64,000 nucleotides of DNA from NCBI GenBank assembly GCA_025359445.1, contig JANYGB010000037.1, forward strand, positions 1-64,000. The letters are read 5' to 3'. The stretch comes from Sphingomonadaceae bacterium (GTDB taxonomy: Bacteria; Pseudomonadota; Alphaproteobacteria; Sphingomonadales; Sphingomonadaceae). Below, one piece after another: positions 18,013 to 26,737 of the stretch (positions are counted from its first letter, which is position 1; each line of letters begins with the position of its first letter). Under the pieces are notes generated by a model that saw only the letters and a list, made by a program, of their open reading frames with translations, did no database searches and had not been told where the DNA came from. A program made the position numbers and the translations under genes.

Positions 18013-18702
18013 ATGAACGCCCCGCGCCTGCTTTTGGTAGAAGATGATCCCGCGTTGGCCGAACTGCTCGAGTTCCGGTTCCGCCAGCAGGGCTACGCCG
18101 TCACTTCAACCCCAGACGGCGACGAAGCGCTGTTGCTGGCGGCGGAAGAAGTCCCCGATCTGGTGGTGCTCGACTGGATGATCGAAGGCACCAGCGGGCT
18201 CGAAGTGTGCCGCCGTTTGCGCAAGGGCAAGGCCACCGCCCACGTCCCGATAGTCATGCTCACTGCGCGCGGTGCAGAGGATGACAAGATCCGCGGGCTG
18301 GAAACCGGCGCGGATGACTATGTGACCAAGCCGTTTTCCCCGCGCGAACTGATCGCCCGGGTCGGTGCAATCATGCGGCGGATTCGCCCGGCTTTGGCCG
18401 GTGAGGTGGTCGAAGTCGGCGACCTGTCGCTCGATGCGACCGCGCACAAGGTTACCCGGCGGGGCCAGACAATTGTGCTTGGCCCAACCGAATTTCGCCT
18501 GCTCAAGCATTTCATGGAGCACCCCGGCCGGGTCTTTTCACGCGGGCAATTGCTCGATGCGGTGTGGGGCAGCGAAACCGAAATCGAACTGCGCACGGTA
18601 GACGTCCACATCCGCCGCTTGCGCAAGGGGATCGAACTGGACGGCGCGCCCGACCCTGTGCGCACGGTCCGTTCGGCAGGATATGCGCTCGAGGCTTTCT
18701 AG
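18013..18702 (+). CDS. phoB: Phosphate regulon response regulator PhoB
   Basis: 229 residues: receiver domain with acidic pocket (VEDD, 9-12), phospho-acceptor Asp54 in VVLDWM, Thr in MLTARG and Lys in DDYVTKPFSPREL, then an OmpR/PhoB winged helix (GPTEFRLLKHFMEHPGRVFSR ... RTVDVHIRRLRKGIE ... VRTVRSAGYALE). It starts two bases after the phoU stop. Probable partner of PhoR and activator at the Pho-box-like site. Confidence 0.94.
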   Translation: MNAPRLLLVEDDPALAELLEFRFRQQGYAVTSTPDGDEALLLAAEEVPDLVVLDWMIEGTSGLEVCRRLRKGKATAHVPIVMLTARGAEDDKIRGLETGADDYVTKPFSPRELIARVGAIMRRIRPALAGEVVEVGDLSLDATAHKVTRRGQTIVLGPTEFRLLKHFMEHPGRVFSRGQLLDAVWGSETEIELRTVDVHIRRLRKGIELDGAPDPVRTVRSAGYALEAF

Positions 18703-19601
18703 GGGCACTCTCCCGCGAGCAGCCCGTTAAGCCAGGTGATCACCTGTGCTTCAAGGAATATCCGGTGATCCGACCAGCTGTGATCGGTCGCGGCGTGGAC
18801 TGCGGTGATCCGCGTCCCGCCGGCTTTGCGCACCGCCGCGATCAGTGCATCGGTCTGCGGGGCGAGGCCGTCGTCGCTGCTCAGCACCAGCAGCGGGTGC
18901 AACGCCAGGCCGGGCGCTGTGCGCATGAAATCGAAATCCGAACGTCTGGCGATCAATTCATCCGTCATGATTTCGGGCGAAGTCCCGGCCAGCGTTTCGG
19001 TGTTCTCGCTGGCTTCTTTGATGATGCCGGGCCGGTCGAGCCCGGTCATTTCGCCCATGTTGACGGCCGAAATCAGCCCGACTCCGATCAGACCTTCGTC
19101 CTCGCTGCCCACCAGTGTCGATACCCATCCGCCCATCGAATGGCCCATCAGCACCATGCGCTTGGTATCGACCCCTAGTTTGGCCGCGTTGGCAGGCATC
19201 CGCAGGTAAGCGAGCACGGCTGCTGCATCCTGCGGGTTCTGGGCAAAGTGAAAGGTGCCCGGGCTGCCCCATGAGCCGCGGTAGTTGAAAGTCACCACGT
19301 TCCACCCGGCGCGGCGCACTGCTTGCGCAAGATCGAGGTTCTTCTCGTTGCCGGGCCAGCCGTGGCACAGCACCAGCGTGGGGTGCAGGCCGGGACCGGC
19401 AGCGAGGTACGCGAGACCGTTGATTTCGACCCCGCCGCTGGGGATATGGAGCACTTCTGAGCGCGGCGGATGTGCCTTGTCGGGCAGCGGGTCAGTATAG
19501 ATCGCGGTGGGAATCGCGGCCCGCCGTGCGGGCTTGGCGGAGAGCTGCGGGCCGAGCAGCGCAAGTGCGGCGGTTGCTAGGATGGCGAGTGTGCGGCGCA
19601 T
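18699..19601 (-). CDS. Exported alpha/beta-hydrolase (acyl-peptide hydrolase/dienelactone-like)
   Basis: 300 residues with a signal peptide (LAILATAALALLGPQLSA). The hydrolase fold shows an oxyanion segment LVLCHGWPGNEKN, nucleophile elbow GHSMGG, an Asp in VLSSDDGLAP and the catalytic His in AATDHSW. The substrate is unknown; the family covers periplasmic esterases and peptidases. Convergent with phoB by a 4-base overlap. Confidence 0.82.
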   Translation of the reverse strand: MRRTLAILATAALALLGPQLSAKPARRAAIPTAIYTDPLPDKAHPPRSEVLHIPSGGVEINGLAYLAAGPGLHPTLVLCHGWPGNEKNLDLAQAVRRAGWNVVTFNYRGSWGSPGTFHFAQNPQDAAAVLAYLRMPANAAKLGVDTKRMVLMGHSMGGWVSTLVGSEDEGLIGVGLISAVNMGEMTGLDRPGIIKEASENTETLAGTSPEIMTDELIARRSDFDFMRTAPGLALHPLLVLSSDDGLAPQTDALIAAVRKAGGTRITAVHAATDHSWSDHRIFLEAQVITWLNGLLAGECP

Positions 19602-19639
19602 GGTAAGTCCCCTTTGTTTGTCGCACGCTATCGCCGCAG

Positions 19640-22600
19640 CTAGTGGAAATCACGCGATTTCGGTATGACCCGCACATCGCGCGGATGGCCATGGCGGCTG
19701 CTTGGCAAGGGGCGCTCGATATGATCGGCGCGATCGACATGATGCGGCAGCAGGTCATCGGACAAGCCGTGCAGCGCCTCGGTCGCATCGGTCAGGTGGG
19801 TGGCGATCACGTGCACCACCTCGTCATCGTATTCCACCCGCCCGCGCACTTCCATCAGCCGCGCGCCCATGATTACCTTGCGCTGCTTTTCCATCAGGTC
19901 AGGCCAGATCACGATGTTGGCGACCCCGGTCTCGTCTTCGAGCGTGATAAAGCACACCCCTTTGGCCGAACCGGGTCGCTGACGGATCAGCACTACGCCA
20001 GCCACCTGCACCCCGGCGCGGTATTTGCGTGCGCGCAGGTCAGCGGCGCGGATAAAGCCGCGTTCGGCCAGGTCGGCGCGCAGGAAGTCGAGCGGATGGG
20101 CTTTGAGGGAAAGCCGCTGGGTCTGGTAATCAGCCACCACTTCCTCGGACAGCGGCATTACCGGCAGCTGGGTGGCGGCGCGCTCGGCCCCCTGATCGCG
20201 CGCGGCGGCGGCGGCGAACAGCGGCAAGTCGGGCGCGGCGATCAGGCTGCGCGCATCCCACAGCGCCTGGCGGCGCGTGAGCCCGAGCGAACCCATGCAA
20301 TCGGCGCTGGCGAGCCGCTCGATCAACGCGGGGCTAAGCCCGGCGCGCTCCTTCAATTCGCGCACATCGCGAAAAGCCCCCGCCTCGCGCGCCGCGACAA
20401 TCCGCGCGGCGGCCGCTTCAGGAAACCCATCGACCTGGCGCAGGCCAAGGCGCAGCGCCGGTTTGTCCTCTCGCAAAGGCGCGGAGGCGCAGAGGGAAGA
20501 GTGAGAAGATTTGGTTCGCGCAGAGACCGCAGAGTTCGCAGTCTCTCTGCGCCCTTTGCGGTCTCTGCGCGAACCAACTTCTTCTTCCTTCCGCGCCTCC
20601 GTGCCTCCGGGTAAATTAATCTCCTCCAGCGTATTATCCCACTCTGAAAAATTCACATCGACGCCGCGCACCTCCACGCCATGCTCCCGCGCATCACGCA
20701 CAATCTGCGCCGGAGCATAAAACCCCATCGGCTGCGAATTGAGCAAGGCCGCGCCGAACGCTGCCGGGTAATGGCATTTGAGCCATGACGAGACATAGAC
20801 CAGCAGCGCAAAGCTCGCCGCGTGGCTTTCGGGGAAGCCGTATTCGCCAAAGCCCTTGATCTGGTTGAAGCAGCGTTCGGCGAAATCGGGATCGTAGCCG
20901 CGCTCGATCATCCGCCCGACCATCATGTCCTGCAATTCATCGACCATCCCGCGGCTGCGAAAAGTCGCCATCGCCTTGCGCAGCCGGTTGGCCTCGGCGC
21001 CGGAAAACTTCGCCGCATCCAGCGCGATCTTCATCGCCTGCTCCTGAAAGATCGGCACCCCCAGCGTGCGGCCTAGGATCGAGGTCAGCTCGTCGGGCGG
21101 GCCGTGGCTTGGCCCGGGCGCGGGGATTTCCACCGGCTCGGCCCCGCGCCGGCGCTTCAGGTAAGGGTGGACCATGTCGCCCTGGATCGGCCCGGGGCGG
21201 ACAATCGCCACCTCGATCACCAGGTCATAGAACTGGCGCGGGCGCAGCCGGGGGAGCATGTTCATCTGCGCGCGGCTTTCAACCTGAAACACCCCCAATG
21301 AATCCCCCTTGCACAGCATGTCGTAAACCGCCGGGTCTTCCTTCGGGACCGTGGCGAGCGTCAGGTCCTGCCCGTGATGCGCTCCCAGCAGCGTCAGGCA
21401 TTTGCGGATGCAGGTCAGCATCCCCAGCGCCAGCACATCGACCTTGAGTATCCCCAGCGCGTCGATATCGTCCTTGTCCCACTCGATAAAACTGCGCTCG
21501 GGCATCGCGCCGTTGCCGATCGGCACGGTCTCGCTGAGCAGGCCCTGCGTCAGGATAAACCCGCCGACGTGCTGCGACAGGTGGCGCGGCATCCCGATCA
21601 TCTGCTCGGTCAGCGCGAGCACGCGGCGCAAGTGCGGATCGGCCATATCGACCCCGGTCTCCCGCTCCACATGCGCTTCCTTGATCGAATGGCCGTGCCC
21701 ACCCCACACCGTTTTGGCGAGCGCGGTGGTGATATCCTCGCTCAGCCCCATCGCCTTGCCGACCTCGCGGATCGCCATGCGCGGGCGGTAATGGATCACC
21801 GTGGCACAGAGCCCCGCGCGGTGGCGGCCATAGCGGGCGTAGATGTACTGGATCACCTCCTCGCGCCGTTCATGCTCAAAATCGACGTCGATATCGGGCG
21901 GCTCGTTGCGGTCTTCGGAGATGAACCGGTCGAACAGCAAGGCATGACGCGCGGGATCGACCGCAGTGATCTCAAGGCAATAGCACACCGCCGAATTGGC
22001 CGCAGAGCCGCGCCCCTGGCACAGGATCGGCGGATCGCACCGCCGCGCGAAATCGACGATGTCCTTGATGGTGAGGAAATAGCGCGCGAGGGCGAGTTTG
22101 CCGATCAGCGCCAGTTCGCGCGCCAGCGTATCGCGCACACTTTCCGGAACTCCTGCAGGGTAGCGGCCCGCCGCCCCTTGCCAGGTCAGGTTTTCCAGAT
22201 GCTGCTGCGGCTCAAGCCCATCGGGGCAAGTCTCCTCGGGGTATTCATAGCGCAGTTCGTCAAGGCTGAAATTGCACGCATCAGCCACCTCGCGCGCCGC
22301 CGCCAAGGCATGCGGCCAACGCCGGAACATCCGCGCCATTTCGGCCGGGCGTTTAAGGTGCCGCTCGGCGTTGGGCTGGAGTAGCTGACCCGCAGCGGCA
22401 ACGGTAGTCTTGTGGCGGATCGCGGTCATCACATCGTGCAGCGGGCGGCGCTGCGCAGCATGGTACAGCACATCGTTCGTGGCCAGGATCGACCAGCCTT
22501 CCGCGCGCGCCAGCCCGTCCAGCCGGGCGATCCGCGCGAGGTCGTCCCCAGTGTACAGGTAGCTCGCGGCAATGTGGCGCAGCGCGGGGAACTGCTGGGC

Positions 22601-23311
22601 CAAGTGGGGGAGGAGTTGCGCGAACGGGGCAGTCAGAAAAGTCGGTTCGCGCAGAGGCGCAGAGGCGCAAAGAGGTTCTGCATCGGGCGAAGCCCCTTCA
22701 AAATTCGAGGTTGCAGCAAAGGGCATACCTGAGATTGATTCAAAAGCCTGCGGCGCAGCGCAACCCCTTTGCGCCTCTGCGCCTCTGCGCGAATCTAAAT
22801 TCACTACATTGCTTTCCACTCCAATGGTGAACTCCGCATCCAGATCCGCCGGCGGGACCAGCACCAGCTGCACCCCCTCGCTATGCGCCCCGAGCATCGC
22901 CAGCGAAATGTCGCACGCCCCCTTGTCCTGCCAGCCGCCATCAAGCGTACCCATCCGCCCGGCCGAGATCAGCGCGCAGAGCCGGCCATAGGCGGCGCGG
23001 GTTGTGGGGTAGGCGAGGAAGGTCAGCCCTTCGGTGATTTCGATCCGGGCCCCGATCACCGGGCGCAGTTTGAGCGCCTGCGCTTCGCCATGCAGCCGCA
23101 CCACTCCGGCCATGGTGTTGGCATCGGCAATCCCGATCGCGTCATAACCCAGGGCATAAGCCTGCGTGACGAGGTCAACCGCATCCGAGGCCCCGCGCAG
23201 GAACGAGAAGCACGTCGCCAGCCCCAGCTCGACGAACGCTGCGCGCGGCGGCGCATTGGTCGCTTCATCGGTAATACGGCGGCGTTCGGGGGTCAGGGCG
23301 GCTTCGGGCAT
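19640..23311 (-). CDS. dnaE2: Error-prone DNA polymerase DnaE2 with two in-frame repeat insertions
   Basis: 1223 residues from the ATG at 23311. An N-terminal PHP domain opens FVELGLATCFSFLRGASDAVDLV; the C-family polymerase palm carries PPDIDVDFEHERREEVIQYI; a C-terminal OB fold follows. DnaE2 performs SOS translesion synthesis with ImuA/ImuB. The frame continues 50 codons upstream to 23461, but that segment crosses the LexA box and is non-coding. Two stretches absent from typical family members interrupt it in frame: RRGAEAQR...LCASAPLRE (about 22646-22793) and TEARKEEE...LCASAPLRE (about 20470-20611), both encoded by palindromic repeats. Because the frame is kept, the gene is presumably functional. 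Confidence 0.93.
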   Translation of the reverse strand: MPEAALTPERRRITDEATNAPPRAAFVELGLATCFSFLRGASDAVDLVTQAYALGYDAIGIADANTMAGVVRLHGEAQALKLRPVIGARIEITEGLTFLAYPTTRAAYGRLCALISAGRMGTLDGGWQDKGACDISLAMLGAHSEGVQLVLVPPADLDAEFTIGVESNVVNLDSRRGAEAQRGCAAPQAFESISGMPFAATSNFEGASPDAEPLCASAPLREPTFLTAPFAQLLPHLAQQFPALRHIAASYLYTGDDLARIARLDGLARAEGWSILATNDVLYHAAQRRPLHDVMTAIRHKTTVAAAGQLLQPNAERHLKRPAEMARMFRRWPHALAAAREVADACNFSLDELRYEYPEETCPDGLEPQQHLENLTWQGAAGRYPAGVPESVRDTLARELALIGKLALARYFLTIKDIVDFARRCDPPILCQGRGSAANSAVCYCLEITAVDPARHALLFDRFISEDRNEPPDIDVDFEHERREEVIQYIYARYGRHRAGLCATVIHYRPRMAIREVGKAMGLSEDITTALAKTVWGGHGHSIKEAHVERETGVDMADPHLRRVLALTEQMIGMPRHLSQHVGGFILTQGLLSETVPIGNGAMPERSFIEWDKDDIDALGILKVDVLALGMLTCIRKCLTLLGAHHGQDLTLATVPKEDPAVYDMLCKGDSLGVFQVESRAQMNMLPRLRPRQFYDLVIEVAIVRPGPIQGDMVHPYLKRRRGAEPVEIPAPGPSHGPPDELTSILGRTLGVPIFQEQAMKIALDAAKFSGAEANRLRKAMATFRSRGMVDELQDMMVGRMIERGYDPDFAERCFNQIKGFGEYGFPESHAASFALLVYVSSWLKCHYPAAFGAALLNSQPMGFYAPAQIVRDAREHGVEVRGVDVNFSEWDNTLEEINLPGGTEARKEEEVGSRRDRKGRRETANSAVSARTKSSHSSLCASAPLREDKPALRLGLRQVDGFPEAAAARIVAAREAGAFRDVRELKERAGLSPALIERLASADCMGSLGLTRRQALWDARSLIAAPDLPLFAAAAARDQGAERAATQLPVMPLSEEVVADYQTQRLSLKAHPLDFLRADLAERGFIRAADLRARKYRAGVQVAGVVLIRQRPGSAKGVCFITLEDETGVANIVIWPDLMEKQRKVIMGARLMEVRGRVEYDDEVVHVIATHLTDATEALHGLSDDLLPHHVDRADHIERPLPSSRHGHPRDVRVIPKSRDFH
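20470..20611. repeat. Palindromic repeat (family B) inside dnaE2, copy 1
   Basis: Nested inverted repeats: an inner perfect 18-nt pair at 20513-20530 and 20558-20575, and an outer imperfect pair starting TCTCGCAAAGGCGCGGAGGC. The theme is alternating CGCAGAG/CTCTGCG. It is translated without a stop as the peptide containing SRRDRKGRRE ... SSLCASAPLRE, between the DnaE2 segments NTLEE and PALRLGLRQVDGF. Confidence 0.85.
22646..22793. repeat. Palindromic repeat (family B) inside dnaE2, copy 2
   Basis: A perfect 27-nt inverted repeat (22646-22672 against 22767-22793; core CGCAGAGGCGCAGAGGCGC) flanks about 94 bp. It is translated in frame as SRRGAEAQRG ... LCASAPLREP, between the DnaE2 segments ADLDAEFTIGVE and LTAPFAQLLPHLA, in the PHP domain. 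Confidence 0.88.
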
Positions 23312-23328
23312 TGCTTTCGAATCTAAAT

Positions 23329-23343
23329 GTTCCTTGTATGTTC
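23329..23343. promoter_or_regulatory. LexA box of dnaE2
   Basis: GTTC-CTTGTAT-GTTC, an exact alphaproteobacterial SOS operator (GTTC-N7-GTTC), starting 18 bases before the dnaE2 start and therefore over the promoter/leader. It is also 118 bases upstream of the divergent hydrolase gene. Confidence 0.88.
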
Positions 23344-23460
23344 TTTTGCATTGGCAAGCGAGTCTCTTGCTGCCGCATAATGCCACCGGCTGAACGAAGG
23401 TACGGAACGCATGTCTTTCGTCTTCGTTATCCGGGCACCCCCTGAAGACGGAGAATTTCA

Positions 23461-24387
23461 ATGCCGATGATCAAGACCAAGGACGGAACCAGCCTGTACG
23501 TGAAGAGCTGGGGGACCGGTAAACCGGTGGTACTGATCCACGGCTGGCCGCTATCCGGCGACAGTTGGGATCCGATCAGCAACGTTTTGGCCGACAATGG
23601 CTATCAGGCGATTGCCTATGATCGCCGCGGATTTGGCCGGTCTGACCAGCCGTCGGAAGGCTATGATTATGATACCTTTGCCGACGATCTGGCGGCAGTG
23701 ATCGACAGCCAGGGCGGCGGGCAGGATGTCGCGCTGGTCGGCTTCTCGATGGGCGGCGGCGAGGTCGCCCGCTATCTGTCACGCCATCACGGCAAGGGTG
23801 TCAGCAAAGTTGCGCTGATCAGCTCGGTTGTGCCGTACCTGCTTCAGACCGACGACAATCCCGAAGGCGTGCCGCAAGCCACCTTCGACCAGATGACTGA
23901 AGGTATGAAGGCCGACCGCGCCAAGTTCTTCCGCGGCTTTTTCAAGGACTTTTTCGGGGTCGGCATGCTGACCAGCCCGGTCAGCGACGAGACGCTCGAC
24001 CTCGCCTGGGCAACCGCGATGCAGGCCGGGCTACGGCCCACGCTGGCTTCGGCCAAGGCTTTCGCCACCACCGACTTCCGGCCCGATCTGGCGAGCTTCA
24101 CCGTGCCCACGCTGATCATCCACGGCGCCGCTGACGTGACCGTGCCGATCGACCCGACCGGGCGTGCTCTGGCCAAGGCGGTGCCCGCCGCACATTTGAT
24201 CGAATACGACGGCGAGCCCCACGGGATATTCGCTACTCAAACCGAGCGACTGACCAACGACCTGCTGTCGTTCCTGGGTGGTAACGGCGAGCATGGTGCG
24301 TTCAACTTCGATGCAGCGCAGGCCGATGATCGGCAGGACGTGCTCGATCAGGTTACCGCCGGATCGATGTCCACCATCCCGGTGTAA
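23461..24387 (+). CDS. Alpha/beta-hydrolase, non-haem chloroperoxidase/arylesterase-like
   Basis: 308 residues: VVLIHGWPLSGDSWDP (oxyanion), nucleophile elbow VGFSMGGGEVARYL, acid in IHGAADVTVPID and His in DGEPHGIF complete the triad, with a cap region of FFRGFFKDFFG. This matches cofactor-free haloperoxidase/esterase proteins; the true substrate is unknown. It carries about 30 unusual acidic residues after the domain. It sits on the opposite strand between imuB and dnaE2 and ends three bases from the imuB stop; SOS control via the shared upstream region is possible but unproven. Confidence 0.85.
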   Translation: MPMIKTKDGTSLYVKSWGTGKPVVLIHGWPLSGDSWDPISNVLADNGYQAIAYDRRGFGRSDQPSEGYDYDTFADDLAAVIDSQGGGQDVALVGFSMGGGEVARYLSRHHGKGVSKVALISSVVPYLLQTDDNPEGVPQATFDQMTEGMKADRAKFFRGFFKDFFGVGMLTSPVSDETLDLAWATAMQAGLRPTLASAKAFATTDFRPDLASFTVPTLIIHGAADVTVPIDPTGRALAKAVPAAHLIEYDGEPHGIFATQTERLTNDLLSFLGGNGEHGAFNFDAAQADDRQDVLDQVTAGSMSTIPV

Positions 24388-24390
24388 AGG

Positions 24391-26061
24391 TCAGGAACAC
24401 AATCCCTGCAAGTACCATTCGGGCGTTCCCCCACGCCCATCGGCGGCGTGGCCGTGGCGGTAGATCCAGTATCTCCGCCCGGCCGCGTCCTCGATCCGGT
24501 AGTAATCGCGCAGCCGCGCCGCGCCGCGCTCGCGCCACCATTCCGGCGCAATCCGCTCAGGCCCTTCGGCGCGCACAATTTCGTGCAAGCTCCCGCGCCA
24601 GCGAAACCGGCGCGGCAATCCGTCGGGACTGGCGTGGATCACCGCGATGAGTTCAGGCCGGTCCAGCAACTTGAGTGGACGGGCGTGGAAGGCGAGGCTT
24701 TCCTGCGCTGCGCGCCCCTGATCGAGCGGGGCGAGCCAGCGCTGGGCGCGTTCGGGCCAGTGACCTGCGACCGGCTCGGGGCGGCGTATCGCCCCTGCCC
24801 CCAATCGCACGCTCAGCCGGTCGATGCAGGCCGCCAAGCTGGTCCCATGCGCTTCGGCGGCAGCTTCGAAATCGCGCTGGCTAAGCGCGAGCGGCTCGCA
24901 CCACGACGCGGTTAGCCGGGCAAGTTCGATCCCGAACCCGGCGTCGATATCATCCAGCTTGGCCGCGAACAGCCGCGTGATGTGCGCCGCCGCGCGGGTG
25001 GCTGCGGCGAGTTCAAGCCGCCGCTGGATTACCTCGCCATCGACCTTCCACAGCGCCAGATCCAAGCGCCGCGCGCCCAGCGCCTGCCCTTCGAGCACGC
25101 GGACCATGTCATCGGCCAGATCGCCCAGTACCTGATCGAGCAAGGGGCGGTGGCGGATCGGCTCGAGCAAGCGGCGCTGGACCAGCGGCGGGGGCTGCGC
25201 GAGCACCGGCAGCAGCGGCTCGGGCACTTTGCCGGTCAACTGGTCGAGCCGCACCAAGGGATTTGCGGCGGGCGCGCGGACCGAGCGGAACCGCCGCGCC
25301 AAAGCCTCGCGCGCCACCCCCGACAGCTCGCCAATCCGCTTGAGCCCGAGCCGGCGCAGCACCAGCAAGGTTGCGGGATCGAGCCGCAGGGCGGCGACGG
25401 GGAGTTCGTGAAGCGCGCCAAGATCCTCCCCCTCTGGGGGAGGTGGGCCGCCGAAGGCGGGTCGGTGGGGGCCTGTTTGCCGCCCCAGTCCCTCTCCGTC
25501 AGCCGCTGCGCGTCTGCCACCTCCCCCAAGGGGGGAGGCTCTTGAGAGCACCGCCCGCTCCGGCCCGTAATGCGCCAAGGCCCAGGCCGCGCCGGCGGTG
25601 GGGGCAATCGCCAGCCGTGCGGCGAAGCCCCGCGCCCCCAGCCGCTCAGCCGCATCGGCCAGCAGCATCTGCTCGCCGCCGAACAGGTGCGCCACCCCGG
25701 TCACATCGACCAGCAATCCGTCAGGCGGATCGAGCGCCGACCACGGCCCCCAGCGCTGCGCCCACAGCGCAAGGCTTTCCAGCAGCGCCAGGTCGCCCGC
25801 CGGGTCGGCTGGAGCAGCGGCCAGATCGGGACACAGCGCGCGGGCATCGGTCAGCATCGTGCCGGGGCGCACCCCGGCATCGCGGGCAGCCGCGTTGACC
25901 GCAGTGATCCGCGGGCCGTGCGCGCTTTCCGAAATCAGCGCGACCGGATCGGCGCGCGGGCCTTCAGCCAGCTGCCAGCGATCGATCGCCAACCGCGCGC
26001 ACCAGATCGCCATGATGCGGCGGGCTGGCCCATTCTGCGACAAGATGGGACTGTCCGTCAT
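24391..26061 (-). CDS. imuB: ImuB, Y-family polymerase-like mutasome adaptor with an in-frame repeat insertion
   Basis: 556 residues. N-terminal Y-family fold (IWCARLAIDRWQLAEG, DGLLVDVTGVAHLFGGE) without the usual SxDE catalytic signature, as expected for ImuB, which bridges DnaE2 to the sliding clamp. The long C-terminal region ends RDYYRIEDAAGRRYWIYRHG. The start overlaps imuA by 98 bases; an ATG at 26013 (MAIWCARLA) would reduce this to 50 and may be the true one. A Gly/Pro-rich insert of about 40 residues near residue 195 (ASPLGGGGRRAAADG ... FGGPPPPEGEDLG) is coded by a palindromic repeat. Confidence 0.87.
   Translation of the reverse strand: MTDSPILSQNGPARRIMAIWCARLAIDRWQLAEGPRADPVALISESAHGPRITAVNAAARDAGVRPGTMLTDARALCPDLAAAPADPAGDLALLESLALWAQRWGPWSALDPPDGLLVDVTGVAHLFGGEQMLLADAAERLGARGFAARLAIAPTAGAAWALAHYGPERAVLSRASPLGGGGRRAAADGEGLGRQTGPHRPAFGGPPPPEGEDLGALHELPVAALRLDPATLLVLRRLGLKRIGELSGVAREALARRFRSVRAPAANPLVRLDQLTGKVPEPLLPVLAQPPPLVQRRLLEPIRHRPLLDQVLGDLADDMVRVLEGQALGARRLDLALWKVDGEVIQRRLELAAATRAAAHITRLFAAKLDDIDAGFGIELARLTASWCEPLALSQRDFEAAAEAHGTSLAACIDRLSVRLGAGAIRRPEPVAGHWPERAQRWLAPLDQGRAAQESLAFHARPLKLLDRPELIAVIHASPDGLPRRFRWRGSLHEIVRAEGPERIAPEWWRERGAARLRDYYRIEDAAGRRYWIYRHGHAADGRGGTPEWYLQGLCS
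25423..25541. repeat. GC-rich palindromic repeat (family A) inside imuB
   Basis: CCTCCCCCTCTGGGGGAGG at the left and CCTCCCCCAAGGGGGGAGG at the right are each hairpins and also pair with each other, enclosing about 80 bp. The imuB frame passes through without a stop, adding a peptide rich in Gly, Pro and Arg. Related to the intergenic element at 3989-4094. Confidence 0.8.
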
Positions 26062-26719
26062 CGCGCAAAATCCATTCTCCGGGAGGGTGACTGCGCGCGC
26101 GGAACAGGTCCGCGTGCCACGCGGGCGCACCGGGCGCGGCGGGGTTCCAGCGCGGCGGGAGTGAGGGCGCAGCGGCTATCTGCCAGCGCTGGCGCGCCGA
26201 AGACAGATCGCGCGCGGCATCGAGCCGGACCAGCCACAGCGGCACCCCATGCACTTCGGCGACCAGGCTGAGCCGGCGCGAGGCGGTGAATGACAGCGCC
26301 TTGGGATTGCCTGCCACCTCGCCAATCACGAACGCGAGGTCGCGGCAGCGCAGCCCTTCCTCCAGCGCAAACAGCGCGTCTTCCGGGCTCTTCGCGGCGA
26401 CATGAAGCAAGCGGTGGCGCAAAGACGCAGGCAGACCCGGGCGATAGGGCCGCCCGCTCAGCCGCAGCGCCGCCGCATCCTGCACCCACAGCCACGGGCG
26501 CTGATCGTCCTGCCCGGCTTGATCCAGCGCAAAGGCCAGCGCCAACCCCGCTCCGCTTGCCTCACGCGAGGAGGCGAACAGTTCGGCGTGGCGTACTTCC
26601 CCGGCGCCCGGACGCGGCAGCGGCTTGCTGCCGGACGCAGGGGTTCTTTTGGCTGAGGCAAGCCCGCTCCACCACGCCGTTTCACGGCCCGGTTTTTGTT
26701 CCAAAGGTGCCAGGTCCAT
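25964..26719 (-). CDS. imuA: ImuA, RecA-like SOS mutasome protein
   Basis: A 251-residue RecA-fold protein: GAGEVRHAELFASSREASGAGLALAFALDQ, then WLWVQDAAALRLSGRPYRPGLP and VAAKSPEDALFALEEGLRCRDLAFVIGEV, the ImuA version of RecA lacking a complete Walker A. It belongs to the ImuA-ImuB-DnaE2 translesion complex. The ATG at 26719 is preferred over a GTG at 26731. It lies 19 bases after a LexA box and overlaps imuB, so the two form an SOS operon. Confidence 0.86.
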   Translation of the reverse strand: MDLAPLEQKPGRETAWWSGLASAKRTPASGSKPLPRPGAGEVRHAELFASSREASGAGLALAFALDQAGQDDQRPWLWVQDAAALRLSGRPYRPGLPASLRHRLLHVAAKSPEDALFALEEGLRCRDLAFVIGEVAGNPKALSFTASRRLSLVAEVHGVPLWLVRLDAARDLSSARQRWQIAAAPSLPPRWNPAAPGAPAWHADLFRARSHPPGEWILRDDGQSHLVAEWASPPHHGDLVRAVGDRSLAAG

Positions 26720-26737
26720 CTGCAGAATCACTCCAAT

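Noticed and set aside
20470-22793. CRISPR array or tandem repeat in dnaE2
   Set aside because: The repeats are inverted palindromic elements 2 kb apart, not regularly spaced direct repeats with unique spacers.
23312-23461. 50-codon N-terminal extension of DnaE2 up to 23461
   Set aside because: It covers the LexA box and promoter region, and its translation is Cys/Arg-rich and unlike the family N-terminus, which begins shortly after the ATG at 23311.
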